From Accumulibacter sp. (lineage in GTDB: Bacteria > Pseudomonadota > Gammaproteobacteria > Burkholderiales > Rhodocyclaceae), in contig JAITGN010000082.1 of the NCBI GenBank assembly GCA_031280565.1, positions 1 through 33,731 of the forward strand: 33,731 nucleotides of DNA. Direction: 5' to 3'. Shown here one piece after another: positions 1-7,252 of the stretch. Under the pieces are notes generated by a model. That model saw nothing but the letters and a program-made list of their open reading frames with translations, ran no database searches and was not told where the DNA came from. The position numbers were made by a program, and so were the translations under genes. Each line of letters opens with the position of its first letter. Position 1 is the stretch's first letter.

Positions 1-93
1 GGCAGGCAGCGAGCGGCTGCGCGCAAACGACTGCAACTGCGCTCGCTCGTCATCGCTCAACACCAGTTCTTTCTTCGGCCTGCCTGTTCTCAT
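1..93 (-). CDS. IS630-family transposase, N-terminal fragment cut by window edge
   Basis: The minus strand reads 31 codons from an ATG at 91-93 to the window edge, beginning MRTGRPKKELVLSDDERAQL. This is the typical opening of IS630-family (Tc1/mariner-like) transposases, just before their helix-turn-helix DNA-binding region. A ggag Shine-Dalgarno sequence lies about 10 bases upstream. The ORF track misses it because it runs off the window. The catalytic DDE domain is outside the window, so I cannot say whether the copy is intact. It is downstream of and co-oriented with flgI, where flgJ would be expected. The family call comes from recall of the N-terminal signature. Confidence 0.75.
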   Translation of the reverse strand, partial: MRTGRPKKELVLSDDERAQLQSFARSRSLPA

Positions 94-170
94 CGCGGTA
101 TCTCCGTTGCCAAAATACCTTATCGGCATGCACAATTAATGCCAGTTATCTGCAGGACAGGACACTAAAA
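1..170 (-). mobile_element. Left-edge insertion sequence (IS630 family), 5' part only
   Basis: The transposase start at 93 is preceded on the minus strand by a short leader back to about position 170, where gtgtcctgtcctgcag could be the terminal inverted repeat. The other end is outside the window, so neither the inverted-repeat match nor the TA target duplication expected for IS630 can be tested. The outer boundary is therefore a guess. Confidence 0.5.
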
Positions 171-181
171 CACCCTGGAAT

Positions 182-206
182 AAAAAAAAGCGCGCTTCCG
201 CGCGCT
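182..206 (-). terminator. Rho-independent terminator downstream of flgI
   Basis: On the minus strand a 7-bp stem agcgcgc/gcgcgct with a GGAA tetraloop is followed by eight T residues, a textbook intrinsic terminator. It lies about 290 bases past the flgI stop and just before the IS. It would end the flagellar transcript or whatever gene once lay between flgI and this point. Confidence 0.75.
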
Positions 207-498
207 GAAAGTACTGCCCCCAAAAAATGTTTGCTTCGGACTTGCGTGGTACGCCTCCGCGCCGATGAGTTTAAACCCGCGCTTTCAAAACCTGCTTCCG
301 GTGAATCCGGATAAAATGCCCCGAAAACGTCTGTCTGAAAGCGCTTCCATGAAGACCAATTCGCGCGATTCTCTGTAAAATAGCTTGAGAACGTGTTCTT
401 ATTTTTCCAATTTTGGCTGTTTTTACAAGAGAACACTTCCGATGCCGTGTATTTTCAGTCGATACCAGTGTTGTCATAAGAGTCACCCTATCCCATAT
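207..498. other. Gene-poor gap between flgI and its terminator
   Basis: About 290 bases follow the flgI stop. The minus-strand ORFs of 71 and 96 codons here resemble no protein I recognise, and in particular not FlgJ, FlgK or FlgL. The 71-codon frame starts 13 bases after the flgI stop but has only a weak ribosome-binding sequence and an Arg/Lys/Thr-rich composition that looks non-coding. The gap carries one copy (376-394) of a short motif also found twice after dut. It may be scar sequence left when flgJ was lost. Confidence 0.4.
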
Positions 499-1629
499 TC
501 AAATGATTTCAAGATCGGCCCGTAAGGAACCAGCCGCCTTCATCGCCTGCAGGATTGAAAGTAAATCCTGTGGATTGGCGCCAAGCGCGTTAATTGCTTT
601 CACTACATCAGCAAGATTCGCGCCAGCTTTCACCGGCATCAGCGTTCCGGGCTGCTGATTGATTTCGATGTCCGACTGGCGCGTCGTCACGGTCTGGCCA
701 CCGGACAGCGCACCGGGCTGGCTAACCTGCTGTTCCGTATTGACGACGACGGAGAGCGAACCGTGCGCGACCGCGCAGGCTTCGATCATGACGGTCTGAT
801 TCATGACGATGGAACCCGTCCGCGGATTGATGATAACCTTGGCCATCGCCCTCACCGGACGGACTTCGATATTTTCGACGCGGCCCATGAAAGCAACGCG
901 CGCGCTCGCGTCTTCCGGCGCGGTCACGCGGATCAGCCGCCCATCGACCGCCTGCGCGATGCCCCTGCCCATTTCGCGGTTGATCGCTTCGATGACGCGC
1001 TGGGTCGTCCCGAAATCCAGCCCGTTCATTTCGTAATGAACAAACGGACCTTGCCCGAGACTGGTCAAAACTTCGCGTTCGACCATCGCTCCAGCGATGA
1101 TCCGCCCCGCAAGAAGATGATTGACGGTCGCGCGGCTGCCGCCCGCCGAGGCGCCCGCGCCGCCGACCATGAGACTGCCCTGCGCCTGCGCGTAAACCTG
1201 CCCGTCCGCGCCTTTGAGCGGCGTCAGCACAAGCGTCCCGCCGCGAAGGCTCTTGGCGTTGCCCATGGATGATACTGTCACATCGATTTGCTGGCCTATC
1301 CGCGCAAAAGGAGGAAGCGTCGCCGTCACCATGACAGCGGCAACGTTTTTCAGCTGAAGCGCCTGCGTTGTCGGCAGGGTCGTCCCGAGCTGCGCCAGCA
1401 TGTTGATGATGCCTTGCGTCGTAAACGGCGTCTGTGTCGTCTGGTCACCGCTTCCGTCAAGCCCGACGACGACGCCATAGCCGACGAGCTGATTGTTTCT
1501 GACGCCCTGGACGCTCGCCAAATCCTTGATTCTTTCGGCCCACGCCGCCTCTGGAGACACAAGCGGAAGGGCAAGAATTGCCGCTGTCCGAAAAATTTTG
1601 CCGAGTCGAGTCATCATTGCGTTCCCCAT
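499..1629 (-). CDS. flgI: Flagellar basal-body P-ring protein FlgI
   Basis: FlgI forms the periplasmic P ring around the flagellar rod in the peptidoglycan layer. The 376-residue product has a Sec signal peptide with a likely cleavage after AWA at residue 31. The mature protein opens ERIKDLASVQGVRNNQLVGY, the invariant FlgI N-terminus. The GLDGSGDQT and TPF segments and the C-terminal ANLADVVKAINALG region are also typical, and the length is normal. The start could instead be M5 or M6, since a gggga sequence precedes those codons. It is the last flagellar gene present; an IS follows instead of flgJ. The frame is intact, so the gene is probably functional. Confidence 0.96.
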   Translation of the reverse strand: MGNAMMTRLGKIFRTAAILALPLVSPEAAWAERIKDLASVQGVRNNQLVGYGVVVGLDGSGDQTTQTPFTTQGIINMLAQLGTTLPTTQALQLKNVAAVMVTATLPPFARIGQQIDVTVSSMGNAKSLRGGTLVLTPLKGADGQVYAQAQGSLMVGGAGASAGGSRATVNHLLAGRIIAGAMVEREVLTSLGQGPFVHYEMNGLDFGTTQRVIEAINREMGRGIAQAVDGRLIRVTAPEDASARVAFMGRVENIEVRPVRAMAKVIINPRTGSIVMNQTVMIEACAVAHGSLSVVVNTEQQVSQPGALSGGQTVTTRQSDIEINQQPGTLMPVKAGANLADVVKAINALGANPQDLLSILQAMKAAGSLRADLEII

Positions 1630-1652
1630 GTCAAATTCCCGGTTTTACGCCG

Positions 1653-2312
1653 TCAGAAAGGAAGAACGGAAAGGAAGAATCTCGACAGCCAGCCCATGAC
1701 CTGCGCTTCGCTGATGATTCCGCTTTCCTTGTATTCGATGCGGGCGTCCGCGACATTCGCCGAACTGATCGTGTTCGCCGCGCTGATGTAATAGGGATTA
1801 ACAACTCCCGAGAGCCGGATGTATTCGGTGCCCGTCCCAATCGATACCTGCTTTTCTCCCGATACCAGGAGATTGCCGTTGGGCAGAACCTCAATGATCG
1901 TCACAGCGATGTTGCCCGTAAAAACGTTCCGCGCGTTGGCCGAACCGCCGCCGTCGAAATTGTTTCCGGTTCCGGCTTCGAGCTGTAATCCCTGAAAAGA
2001 TTTGCCCGGCAATCCTACGATTGTCGGCACGGACGCCGTGATGCTCGATTCGCGCTTTGTCTTGGTATTTGAATTCGATGAAGCCGAAGTGGTTTCGGAA
2101 ATGACGATCGTCATCGTATCGCCAACATAGCGCGCGCGGCGATCCTCAAACAGCGCGCGCGAAGCGCCCGGCCGGTAAATGCTGCCATTGGACACCGAAA
2201 GCGCCGCGCCTTCCCGGGGCCTGACCGTCATCGGTTGATGAACATTGCTCGGCGGAACCGTCGTGCAGGCGCTTCCCAGAAGCGCCGCGAGCAGAAAAAA
2301 CGTCCTGTTCAT
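1653..2312 (-). CDS. flgH: Flagellar L-ring lipoprotein FlgH
   Basis: FlgH builds the outer-membrane L ring that works with the FlgI P ring as a bushing for the rod. The 219-residue product has a lipoprotein signal peptide with lipobox LGSAC, which puts the lipidated cysteine at residue 16. The segments GSIYRPG, ALFEDRRARYVGDTMTI and GEKQVSIGTGTEYIRLSGVV are characteristic of FlgH. The C-terminus ends in the usual GWLSRFFLSVLPF hydrophobic strand. It lies 16 bases after flgG and 23 bases before flgI, within the same operon. No defect is seen. Confidence 0.96.
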   Translation of the reverse strand: MNRTFFLLAALLGSACTTVPPSNVHQPMTVRPREGAALSVSNGSIYRPGASRALFEDRRARYVGDTMTIVISETTSASSNSNTKTKRESSITASVPTIVGLPGKSFQGLQLEAGTGNNFDGGGSANARNVFTGNIAVTIIEVLPNGNLLVSGEKQVSIGTGTEYIRLSGVVNPYYISAANTISSANVADARIEYKESGIISEAQVMGWLSRFFLSVLPF

Positions 2313-2328
2313 TGATCTCCACCGCCTA

Positions 2329-3111
2329 TCAGAGTTGTGTCAAACGCCCCAGCATCGCGTCCGATGTCGAGACGACCTTGGAATTCATTTCATACGCGCG
2401 CTGTGTCTGGATCATGCTGACCAGTTCCTCGGCCACATTGACGTTCGAAGCTTCGACATAGCGCTGATTCAACAGCCCGGCGCCGTTCAGTCCGGGCGTG
2501 TTCGGCGTGGGCGGGCCGCTCGCCCCTGTTTCCAGATACAGGTTTTCGCCGATGCTCTGCAGGCCGCCGACGTTGATGAACGTGGTGACCTGTATCGTGC
2601 CGATCTGCGTCGCCTCGACCGCCCCGGGCTGCGTGACACTGACAACACCGTCATTCGAAATCGTGACCGAGAGCGCGTCAGCGGGAATCGTGATATTGGG
2701 CATGAGCGGATAACCGCTTGCCGTCACGATTTGTCCCTGATTGTCCTTCTGAAAGGAGCCATCCCGCGTATAGGCCGTCGTGCCGTCGGGGAGCAGGATG
2801 GAAAGGAAGCCCGCGCCGTTGATCGCCACGTCGAGATCGTTGCCGGTCTGCATCAGATTGCCCTGGGTATGGATCCGCGCCGTCGAAACGGGACGCACGC
2901 CCGCACCAAGCTGAAGGCCGCCCGGAATCTGCGTGATTTGCGAGGACTGCGCGCCCGGCTGCCGGATCGTCTGATAGAGAAGATCCTCGAAAACCGCGCG
3001 GGCGCGCTTGAAGCCGTTCGTGCTGACGTTGGCCAGATTGTTCGCTATGACATCAAGACTGGTCTGCTGCGCGTCAAGTCCGGTTCGGGCAATCCAGAGC
3101 GATCTAATCAT
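2329..3111 (-). CDS. flgG: Flagellar distal rod protein FlgG
   Basis: FlgG forms the distal rod of the basal body. The 260-residue product starts [20 protein letters not shown] and carries the rod/hook N-terminal signature [20 protein letters not shown]. It ends with the matching coiled-coil region [18 protein letters not shown], which pairs with the N-terminus in the assembled filament. The stretch [10 protein letters not shown] after the N-terminal motif fits FlgG rather than FlgF. Its length matches the usual 260-262 residues. It lies between flgF and flgH with 13-16 base gaps. Confidence 0.96.
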   Translation of the reverse strand: MIRSLWIARTGLDAQQTSLDVIANNLANVSTNGFKRARAVFEDLLYQTIRQPGAQSSQITQIPGGLQLGAGVRPVSTARIHTQGNLMQTGNDLDVAINGAGFLSILLPDGTTAYTRDGSFQKDNQGQIVTASGYPLMPNITIPADALSVTISNDGVVSVTQPGAVEATQIGTIQVTTFINVGGLQSIGENLYLETGASGPPTPNTPGLNGAGLLNQRYVEASNVNVAEELVSMIQTQRAYEMNSKVVSTSDAMLGRLTQL

Positions 3112-3124
3112 GATCGTATTTCCA

Positions 3125-3868
3125 TCAAGAATTTATTGAAATAATCTGCGACGCTTTGTTGGCGTTCGCGTCAGCCGTTTGCAGCATCTTGATGTGCATT
3201 TCGAACTGGCGCGCGATGTTGATCAGATCAACCATCGATTCGACCACATTGACGTTGCTGCCTTCCAGCGTTTCCGGCGAAAGTTTCACCGTTTCGTCCT
3301 GCGCGAGCGGATTGCCGGATTTTGTGCGGAACAGTCCGTCGTTTCCACGCGCGAGGTCGCTTTCGGGCGGATTGACGAGTTTGATCCGTCCGAGCAGATT
3401 CACGTTGTTCGGAATGCCGAAGCGTGGAATCGCCGAAACCGTCCCGTCCGCGCCAATCGCTATGTTGTTGTCCGGCGGAACCGCGATTGGCCCGCCTTCG
3501 CTCAATACATTCAGGCCATCAGCGGTCTGGAGCACACCATTGGCATCAATTTTCAGGTTTCCGGCGCGCGTGTAGGCTTCCGTGCCATCGGGCGCTTCCA
3601 CCGCGATCCAGCCCGCGCCCTTGACGGCTACGTCAAGCGGGCGGCCTGTCGTCATCAGCGGCCCCTGCTCGAAATTGTCGCCGATCGACGCATCAACTGT
3701 GAAGACGCGCGTCGGCAACCCCTCTCCCTGAACGGGAACGGCGCGAAAACGGTGCTCGGCGGCACGGTAACCGATCGTCGAGACGTTGGCGAGGTTGTTC
3801 GCGACGCCCGCCTGCTGGAGGAAAGCGTGCCGCGCGCCTGTCATCGCGGTATAAATCAGCCGGTCCAT
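3125..3868 (-). CDS. flgF: Flagellar proximal rod protein FlgF
   Basis: FlgF is one of the minor proximal-rod subunits. The 247-residue product opens [20 protein letters not shown], followed by the axial-protein signature [19 protein letters not shown]. It closes with [21 protein letters not shown], the C-terminal helix partner. Family length is about 245-251. The central FlgE/F/G-like region contains [12 protein letters not shown]. The gene lies 22 bases after flgE and 13 before flgG. The ribosome-binding site is weak, suggesting translational coupling. Confidence 0.95.
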   Translation of the reverse strand: MDRLIYTAMTGARHAFLQQAGVANNLANVSTIGYRAAEHRFRAVPVQGEGLPTRVFTVDASIGDNFEQGPLMTTGRPLDVAVKGAGWIAVEAPDGTEAYTRAGNLKIDANGVLQTADGLNVLSEGGPIAVPPDNNIAIGADGTVSAIPRFGIPNNVNLLGRIKLVNPPESDLARGNDGLFRTKSGNPLAQDETVKLSPETLEGSNVNVVESMVDLINIARQFEMHIKMLQTADANANKASQIISINS

Positions 3869-3890
3869 CGTTCTGCCGCCTCAGCTCGCG

Positions 3891-5303
3891 TCAACGCAGA
3901 TTGACAAGCGTCTGCATGATCTGATCCTGGGTCTGGATCGTTTTCGCGTTGGCCTGGTAATTGCGCTGCATGATGATCATGTTGACCAGCTCCTGCGTCA
4001 GGTCGGTATTGGAATCCTCGACGGAACCCGATTGCAGCAACCCGCGCGTTCCGCCGCCCGGCTCGCCCTGGGTCGGCTGTCCGGAATCCCGCGTTTCGAT
4101 CCACATGTTGTTGCCGACGCTCTGAAGGCCGTTGGGATTCTTGAATTCCGAAAGAACAATCTGCCCCATGATCTTGGCTTCGCCATTGCTGTAATTGGCG
4201 CGCACATAACCCAGCGAATCGATGCTGATCTTGGTCAGCGAACCTGCCGTGTAACCGTCCTGAATCGCGCTGTCCTGATTGAACGGCAACCCGAACTGCG
4301 TCGTCTGCCCCATGTCCAGATGGAAGGCATAGGGAGGCGTGCCCGCGACCTGGCTGAACCACGGTTTTCCGGGAGGCGTATCGGACGTCAAGTTGTACGT
4401 CACGCCGTCACTGCCAAACGTGTTTGTCATGTCCAGCGGAAGGCGCGTGGAATAAGGTGGCGGCGGCGTATCCGGCGTTCCGTCCAGATTGAATTGCAGC
4501 ATATTGGTCGGAAAAGCGTTTGTCGTCGAATTGGGCACCAGGTATTTATTGTCGATGACGGTATAGACGTACCAAGTCCGGCTAGCCACACCGCTCTCTC
4601 CGGCGCGCACGTAATAATTGGTCAGCGTGTGCGACGCGCCTGTCTGATCGAAAACAGCGGCTGACGTCGACCAGTTATACATATTGGTATTGAACGAAGG
4701 CCCCCATACAAACGGATCCAGCGCCTGCCATTCGGGATCGGTAATTGGGCCCAGCGCCCTTTTGTCGCGGCTGTCGAGGTTCGCGCCAAGAATCAGGCCG
4801 CCCTGATCCTGGTTGATTCGTGTCCGCCAGCCCGTTTGCTCGCTTGGAATACTCGCGTTGCCCACGCTGAGCGCGCCGATAGACGCGCTATTGACGCTGA
4901 CACCGTCATGGGATGTGTAACCTGTCAGATAACCGCCGTTGGAATTGACGATGAATCCTTCGCTGTTCATATGAAACTGACCGTTGCGCGTGTAGTATCC
5001 CGTCTGATCGACCGGGTCTTTTTGCAGCCGGAAAAAACCATTGCCGTTGATCGCGATATCAAGCGGATTGTTCGTCGTCGTGATATTGCCCTGCAAAAAA
5101 GACTGTTGAACCGCGAGCAGATTGACACCGATGCCGATCTGGTTCGAATTCACCACTCCGTTCATGGCGCCCGCGTAAATATCGGCAAAATGCGCTTGTG
5201 AATTTTTAAAGCCCACTGTGCTGGCGTTGGCGATATTGTTGCCGATCACGTCCAGCGCGCGGGAATACGCGTTGAGGCCGCTTAATCCTTGTTGAAATGC
5301 CAT
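3891..5303 (-). CDS. flgE: Flagellar hook protein FlgE
   Basis: FlgE polymerises into the hook, the universal joint between basal body and filament. I start the 470-residue protein at MAFQQGLSGLNAYSRALDVI, 39 codons inside the 509-codon ORF. That ATG has an aggaga ribosome-binding sequence, and the extra N-terminal codons overlap the end of flgD. The signature GNNIANASTVGFKNSQAHF is at the N-terminus, and the closing helix QELVNMIIMQRNYQANAKTIQ is at the C-terminus. The long central part is the surface-exposed hook domain and is typically variable. The frame is intact and follows flgD by 16 bases. Confidence 0.95.
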   Translation of the reverse strand: MAFQQGLSGLNAYSRALDVIGNNIANASTVGFKNSQAHFADIYAGAMNGVVNSNQIGIGVNLLAVQQSFLQGNITTTNNPLDIAINGNGFFRLQKDPVDQTGYYTRNGQFHMNSEGFIVNSNGGYLTGYTSHDGVSVNSASIGALSVGNASIPSEQTGWRTRINQDQGGLILGANLDSRDKRALGPITDPEWQALDPFVWGPSFNTNMYNWSTSAAVFDQTGASHTLTNYYVRAGESGVASRTWYVYTVIDNKYLVPNSTTNAFPTNMLQFNLDGTPDTPPPPYSTRLPLDMTNTFGSDGVTYNLTSDTPPGKPWFSQVAGTPPYAFHLDMGQTTQFGLPFNQDSAIQDGYTAGSLTKISIDSLGYVRANYSNGEAKIMGQIVLSEFKNPNGLQSVGNNMWIETRDSGQPTQGEPGGGTRGLLQSGSVEDSNTDLTQELVNMIIMQRNYQANAKTIQTQDQIMQTLVNLR

Positions 5304-5319
5304 CTGTTTCTCCTGACGC

Positions 5320-5970
5320 TTAAATGACCTGCTGAACGTTTCTGAAATCGACAGTGCCCAAGGGGCCGAGATCCAGCAGGAAACTGTTGCCTGACCGGAT
5401 AAGAGCAGAAACCATGCCAAGTTGAAGCGGCGTCGCCCCCGTTACCGCTCTCCCGCCTCTTGTGGCCTCGACCGAGAATGTATATTGGCCGTCCGGCAAT
5501 TTTGTCCCGTCTCCGAGCGTGCCGTCCCAGCCGAAATTGAACGAGCCCGCGTCCCGCGCGCCGAGCGATTCCCGCTGAACTTCCGCACCGTTGCCGTCGA
5601 AAACATGAATGACCACGTTATCCGCCGCTTCCGGAAGATTGACGCCACCAAAAGCAAAACCGTCCTGTAGAACGATCCGTGACCCCGGAACCAGCACATT
5701 TTTTCCGATCAACGCCGCCGCCTGCATCGACTGGCTGATTCCAATGTCGTCGACGAGCGATTTGAGCGCCACGTTCAGGCGTTCGATCCCCTCAACCGTT
5801 TCCATCTGCGCAAGCTGGCTCGTCATCTGGGCGTTATCCATCGGATTGAGCGGATCCTGATTCTTGAGCTGCGTTGTCAACAGCGTAAGAAAACGTTCCT
5901 GGGTTTCTTTCACGTTCGGCACATAGCTTTGGCCGGAAGCGCCTGAAGAGGATTGTTGTACGGGTAACAT
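5320..5970 (-). CDS. flgD: Flagellar hook-capping scaffold protein FlgD
   Basis: FlgD caps the growing hook and is discarded once assembly is finished. The 216-residue product has the conserved N-terminal signature RFLTLLTTQLKNQDPLNPMD at about residues 26-45, followed by TSQLAQMETVEGIERLN. The C-terminal half has the FlgD Ig-like (tudor/FNIII) pattern, including FNFGWDGTLGDGTKLPDGQY. An aaaggaga sequence 6-7 bases before the ATG supports the start. It is the fourth gene of the operon, 39 bases after flgC. Confidence 0.95.
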   Translation of the reverse strand: MLPVQQSSSGASGQSYVPNVKETQERFLTLLTTQLKNQDPLNPMDNAQMTSQLAQMETVEGIERLNVALKSLVDDIGISQSMQAAALIGKNVLVPGSRIVLQDGFAFGGVNLPEAADNVVIHVFDGNGAEVQRESLGARDAGSFNFGWDGTLGDGTKLPDGQYTFSVEATRGGRAVTGATPLQLGMVSALIRSGNSFLLDLGPLGTVDFRNVQQVI

Positions 5971-6009
5971 AAGATGTCTCCTTTATTTATCGTCGCGCCG
6001 CCCGGGGAC

Positions 6010-6414
6010 TCATTGCCCCAGCGTCAGTGTTCTGAGCAGCAGCTGCTTGGCGGTATTCATCACATCCGCGTTCGTCTGGTAGGAACGCGACGCCGAAATC
6101 ATGTTGACCATCTCATCGACAACATTGACGTTCGGCATCATCACGTATCCCTTCGCGTCTGCCGCCGGATTGCCCGGATCGAAACGCAGTCTGCCCGGCG
6201 TTTCATCCTCGACCACGCGCCGCACGCGCACGCCAAGGGAGAGGTCGCCGTCGACCGGAACTGCCTCGAAAATAACGTGCCGGGCGCGATAGGCGCGCCC
6301 GTCCGGCCCCGCGACGCTGTCGGCATTGGCCAGATTGCTCGCCACGGCGTTGAGACGAATACCCTGCGCGGAAAGCGCGCTTCCCGATACATTGAATACG
6401 TTGAAAATACTCAT
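6010..6414 (-). CDS. flgC: Flagellar proximal rod protein FlgC
   Basis: FlgC is a proximal-rod subunit exported by the flagellar type III apparatus. The 134-residue product starts MSIFNVFNVSGSALSAQGIR and carries AVASNLANADSV, the rod-protein signature. It ends with VDEMVNMISASRSYQTNADV. Length and the central region GYVMMPNVNV are normal for FlgC. A Shine-Dalgarno-like aaaggag lies just upstream of the ATG. The gene is 12 bases after flgB. Confidence 0.95.
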   Translation of the reverse strand: MSIFNVFNVSGSALSAQGIRLNAVASNLANADSVAGPDGRAYRARHVIFEAVPVDGDLSLGVRVRRVVEDETPGRLRFDPGNPAADAKGYVMMPNVNVVDEMVNMISASRSYQTNADVMNTAKQLLLRTLTLGQ

Positions 6415-6426
6415 CGAGAGACTCCT

Positions 6427-6831
6427 TTAATTACTCTGGGTCGCCGCGAGCAGCATTTTGACCTGGTGGGTCAGAAAAGACAGACCCGCTTCATAATGGA
6501 TCGCGTTCTCCGCAAACAGGCCGCGTTCGATATCCATATCCACCGTGTTTCCGTCAACGCTATCCTGCGACGGCGTCCGGTAATCCAGCCGGGCCGGCAA
6601 TACCGCCCGGCTCCCTTCGAGATGCCGCCGGTTTGTCAACTTCATCGAAAGCGAATCCCGGCCGCGTCCAGCGACCGCATCCTTGAGTACCGAGGCAAAA
6701 TCGAAATCCCGGGCCTTGAAATGCGGCGTATCCGCGTTCGCTATATTGCCCGCGAGAACTTGCTGGCGATGCGCGCGAAGTCCAACGGCGTTTGCCTGGT
6801 ACGCGAAAGCCGCGTCGAGTTTGCTGATCAT
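6427..6831 (-). CDS. flgB: Flagellar proximal rod protein FlgB
   Basis: FlgB is the most proximal FlgB/C/F/G rod subunit. The ORF track begins 65 codons too early. The family N-terminus is MISKLDAAFAYQANAVGLRA followed by QQVLAGNIANADTPHFKARD, so I start at 6831, giving 134 residues. The upstream 65 codons are not FlgB-like and contain the sigma-54 promoter. The C-terminus EAGLSFLTHQVKMLLAATQSN is typical. The ribosome-binding site is weak (ggatagcc before ATG). It is the first gene of the flg operon. flgA, flgM and flgN, often found upstream, are absent here. Confidence 0.94.
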   Translation of the reverse strand: MISKLDAAFAYQANAVGLRAHRQQVLAGNIANADTPHFKARDFDFASVLKDAVAGRGRDSLSMKLTNRRHLEGSRAVLPARLDYRTPSQDSVDGNTVDMDIERGLFAENAIHYEAGLSFLTHQVKMLLAATQSN

Positions 6832-6863
6832 GGCTATCCAAAAAACAGTGATGCCACGCTCTT

Positions 6864-6880
6864 CGCAAATCCCGTGCCAG
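6864..6880 (-). promoter_or_regulatory. Sigma-54 (RpoN) promoter of the flgB operon
   Basis: Read on the minus strand, ctggcacgggatttgcg matches the RpoN consensus YTGGCACGRNNNTTGC at every defined position. The -24 GG and -12 GC are separated by exactly 10 bases, the required spacing. The predicted transcription start, near 6853, is about 20 bases before the flgB ATG. Such promoters need an enhancer-binding AAA+ activator (FleQ/FlrC type in flagellar systems), which is not in the window. The match is seen directly; the regulation is inferred. Confidence 0.75.
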
Positions 6881-6896
6881 TATCTCCAAACGACTG

Positions 6897-6915
6897 AAAA
6901 AAGGGGACATTCCCC
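6897..6915 (-). terminator. Possible intrinsic terminator just upstream of the flgB promoter
   Basis: On the minus strand a 5-bp stem gggga/tcccc with a 3-base loop is followed by six T residues. It lies immediately upstream of the sigma-54 promoter and could insulate flgB from transcription coming through the DUF1266-like gene and repeat A. The stem is short, so confidence is limited. Confidence 0.4.
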
Positions 6916-6962
6916 GGCAGAACACACGCTTCGAAAAGAAAACGGAAGACACTGCCGCGAGA

Positions 6963-7034
6963 CGGCAAATGTCGAACGGCAAATATTGCCGAACAAAAAA
7001 CTCTCAAAATCCTCCACGCGACGCATGCCGCGTG
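6963..7034. promoter_or_regulatory. Inverted and direct repeats upstream of the flgB promoter, candidate activator sites
   Basis: Two direct copies of cggcaaat occur about 14 bases apart, and the second forms a perfect dyad cggcaa-ata-ttgccg. Farther out is cacgcg-N8-cgcgtg (7015-7034). These sites lie roughly 110-180 bases upstream of the predicted sigma-54 start, where enhancer-binding activators usually bind. The sequence symmetry is seen; the binding role is inferred. The rest of the 6832-7244 intergenic region holds the promoter, the small terminator and repeat A, and no gene. Confidence 0.35.
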
Positions 7035-7082
7035 AAGGTCAATGACGGAGGAAAGCAGCGAAACGGGGCCTCGGCCCCCTTG

Positions 7083-7252
7083 TCATCGTAAAAGCAACTC
7101 CGGTTTGAAACCCCGGCCGCAAGAAAGGCGCGAAGGTTGAGACCGCTTGATCGGCCAGGGCGCTCGACCGCAGCCATTGGCAAGGGGCTTCTCTCCCCTT
7201 CTAATGACGTTAGACCGGCAACGGCTTCCGGGCTGCCGCCAATTTCATGCTG
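7083..7252 (+). repeat. Structured dispersed repeat, copy A
   Basis: This 170-bp segment begins tcatcgtaaaagcaactccg and ends aatttcatgctg. It aligns end to end with copies at 12675-12845 and 32395-32534 (reverse). It contains the central hairpin cattggcaagggg/ccccttctaatg and a 3' hairpin cggca/tgccg. It is the most divergent copy. Its right end overlaps the last codons and stop of the DUF1266-like gene. No protein is encoded. The architecture suggests a REP/BIME-like or miniature transposable element. Confidence 0.8.

Noticed and set aside
117-127. GCCGATAA, sigma-28 -10-like, near the IS transposase
   Set aside because: No TAAA-type -35 at the right spacing, and it lies within the IS leader.
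271-486. 71-codon minus ORF after flgI as a possible flgJ
   Set aside because: It lacks FlgJ features, has a weak ribosome-binding site and no homology I recognise; left as gap sequence.
2245-3144. Plus-strand ORFs opposite flgG, flgF and flgE (299, 241 and 210 codons)
   Set aside because: Arg-rich shadows antisense to well-recognised flagellar genes.
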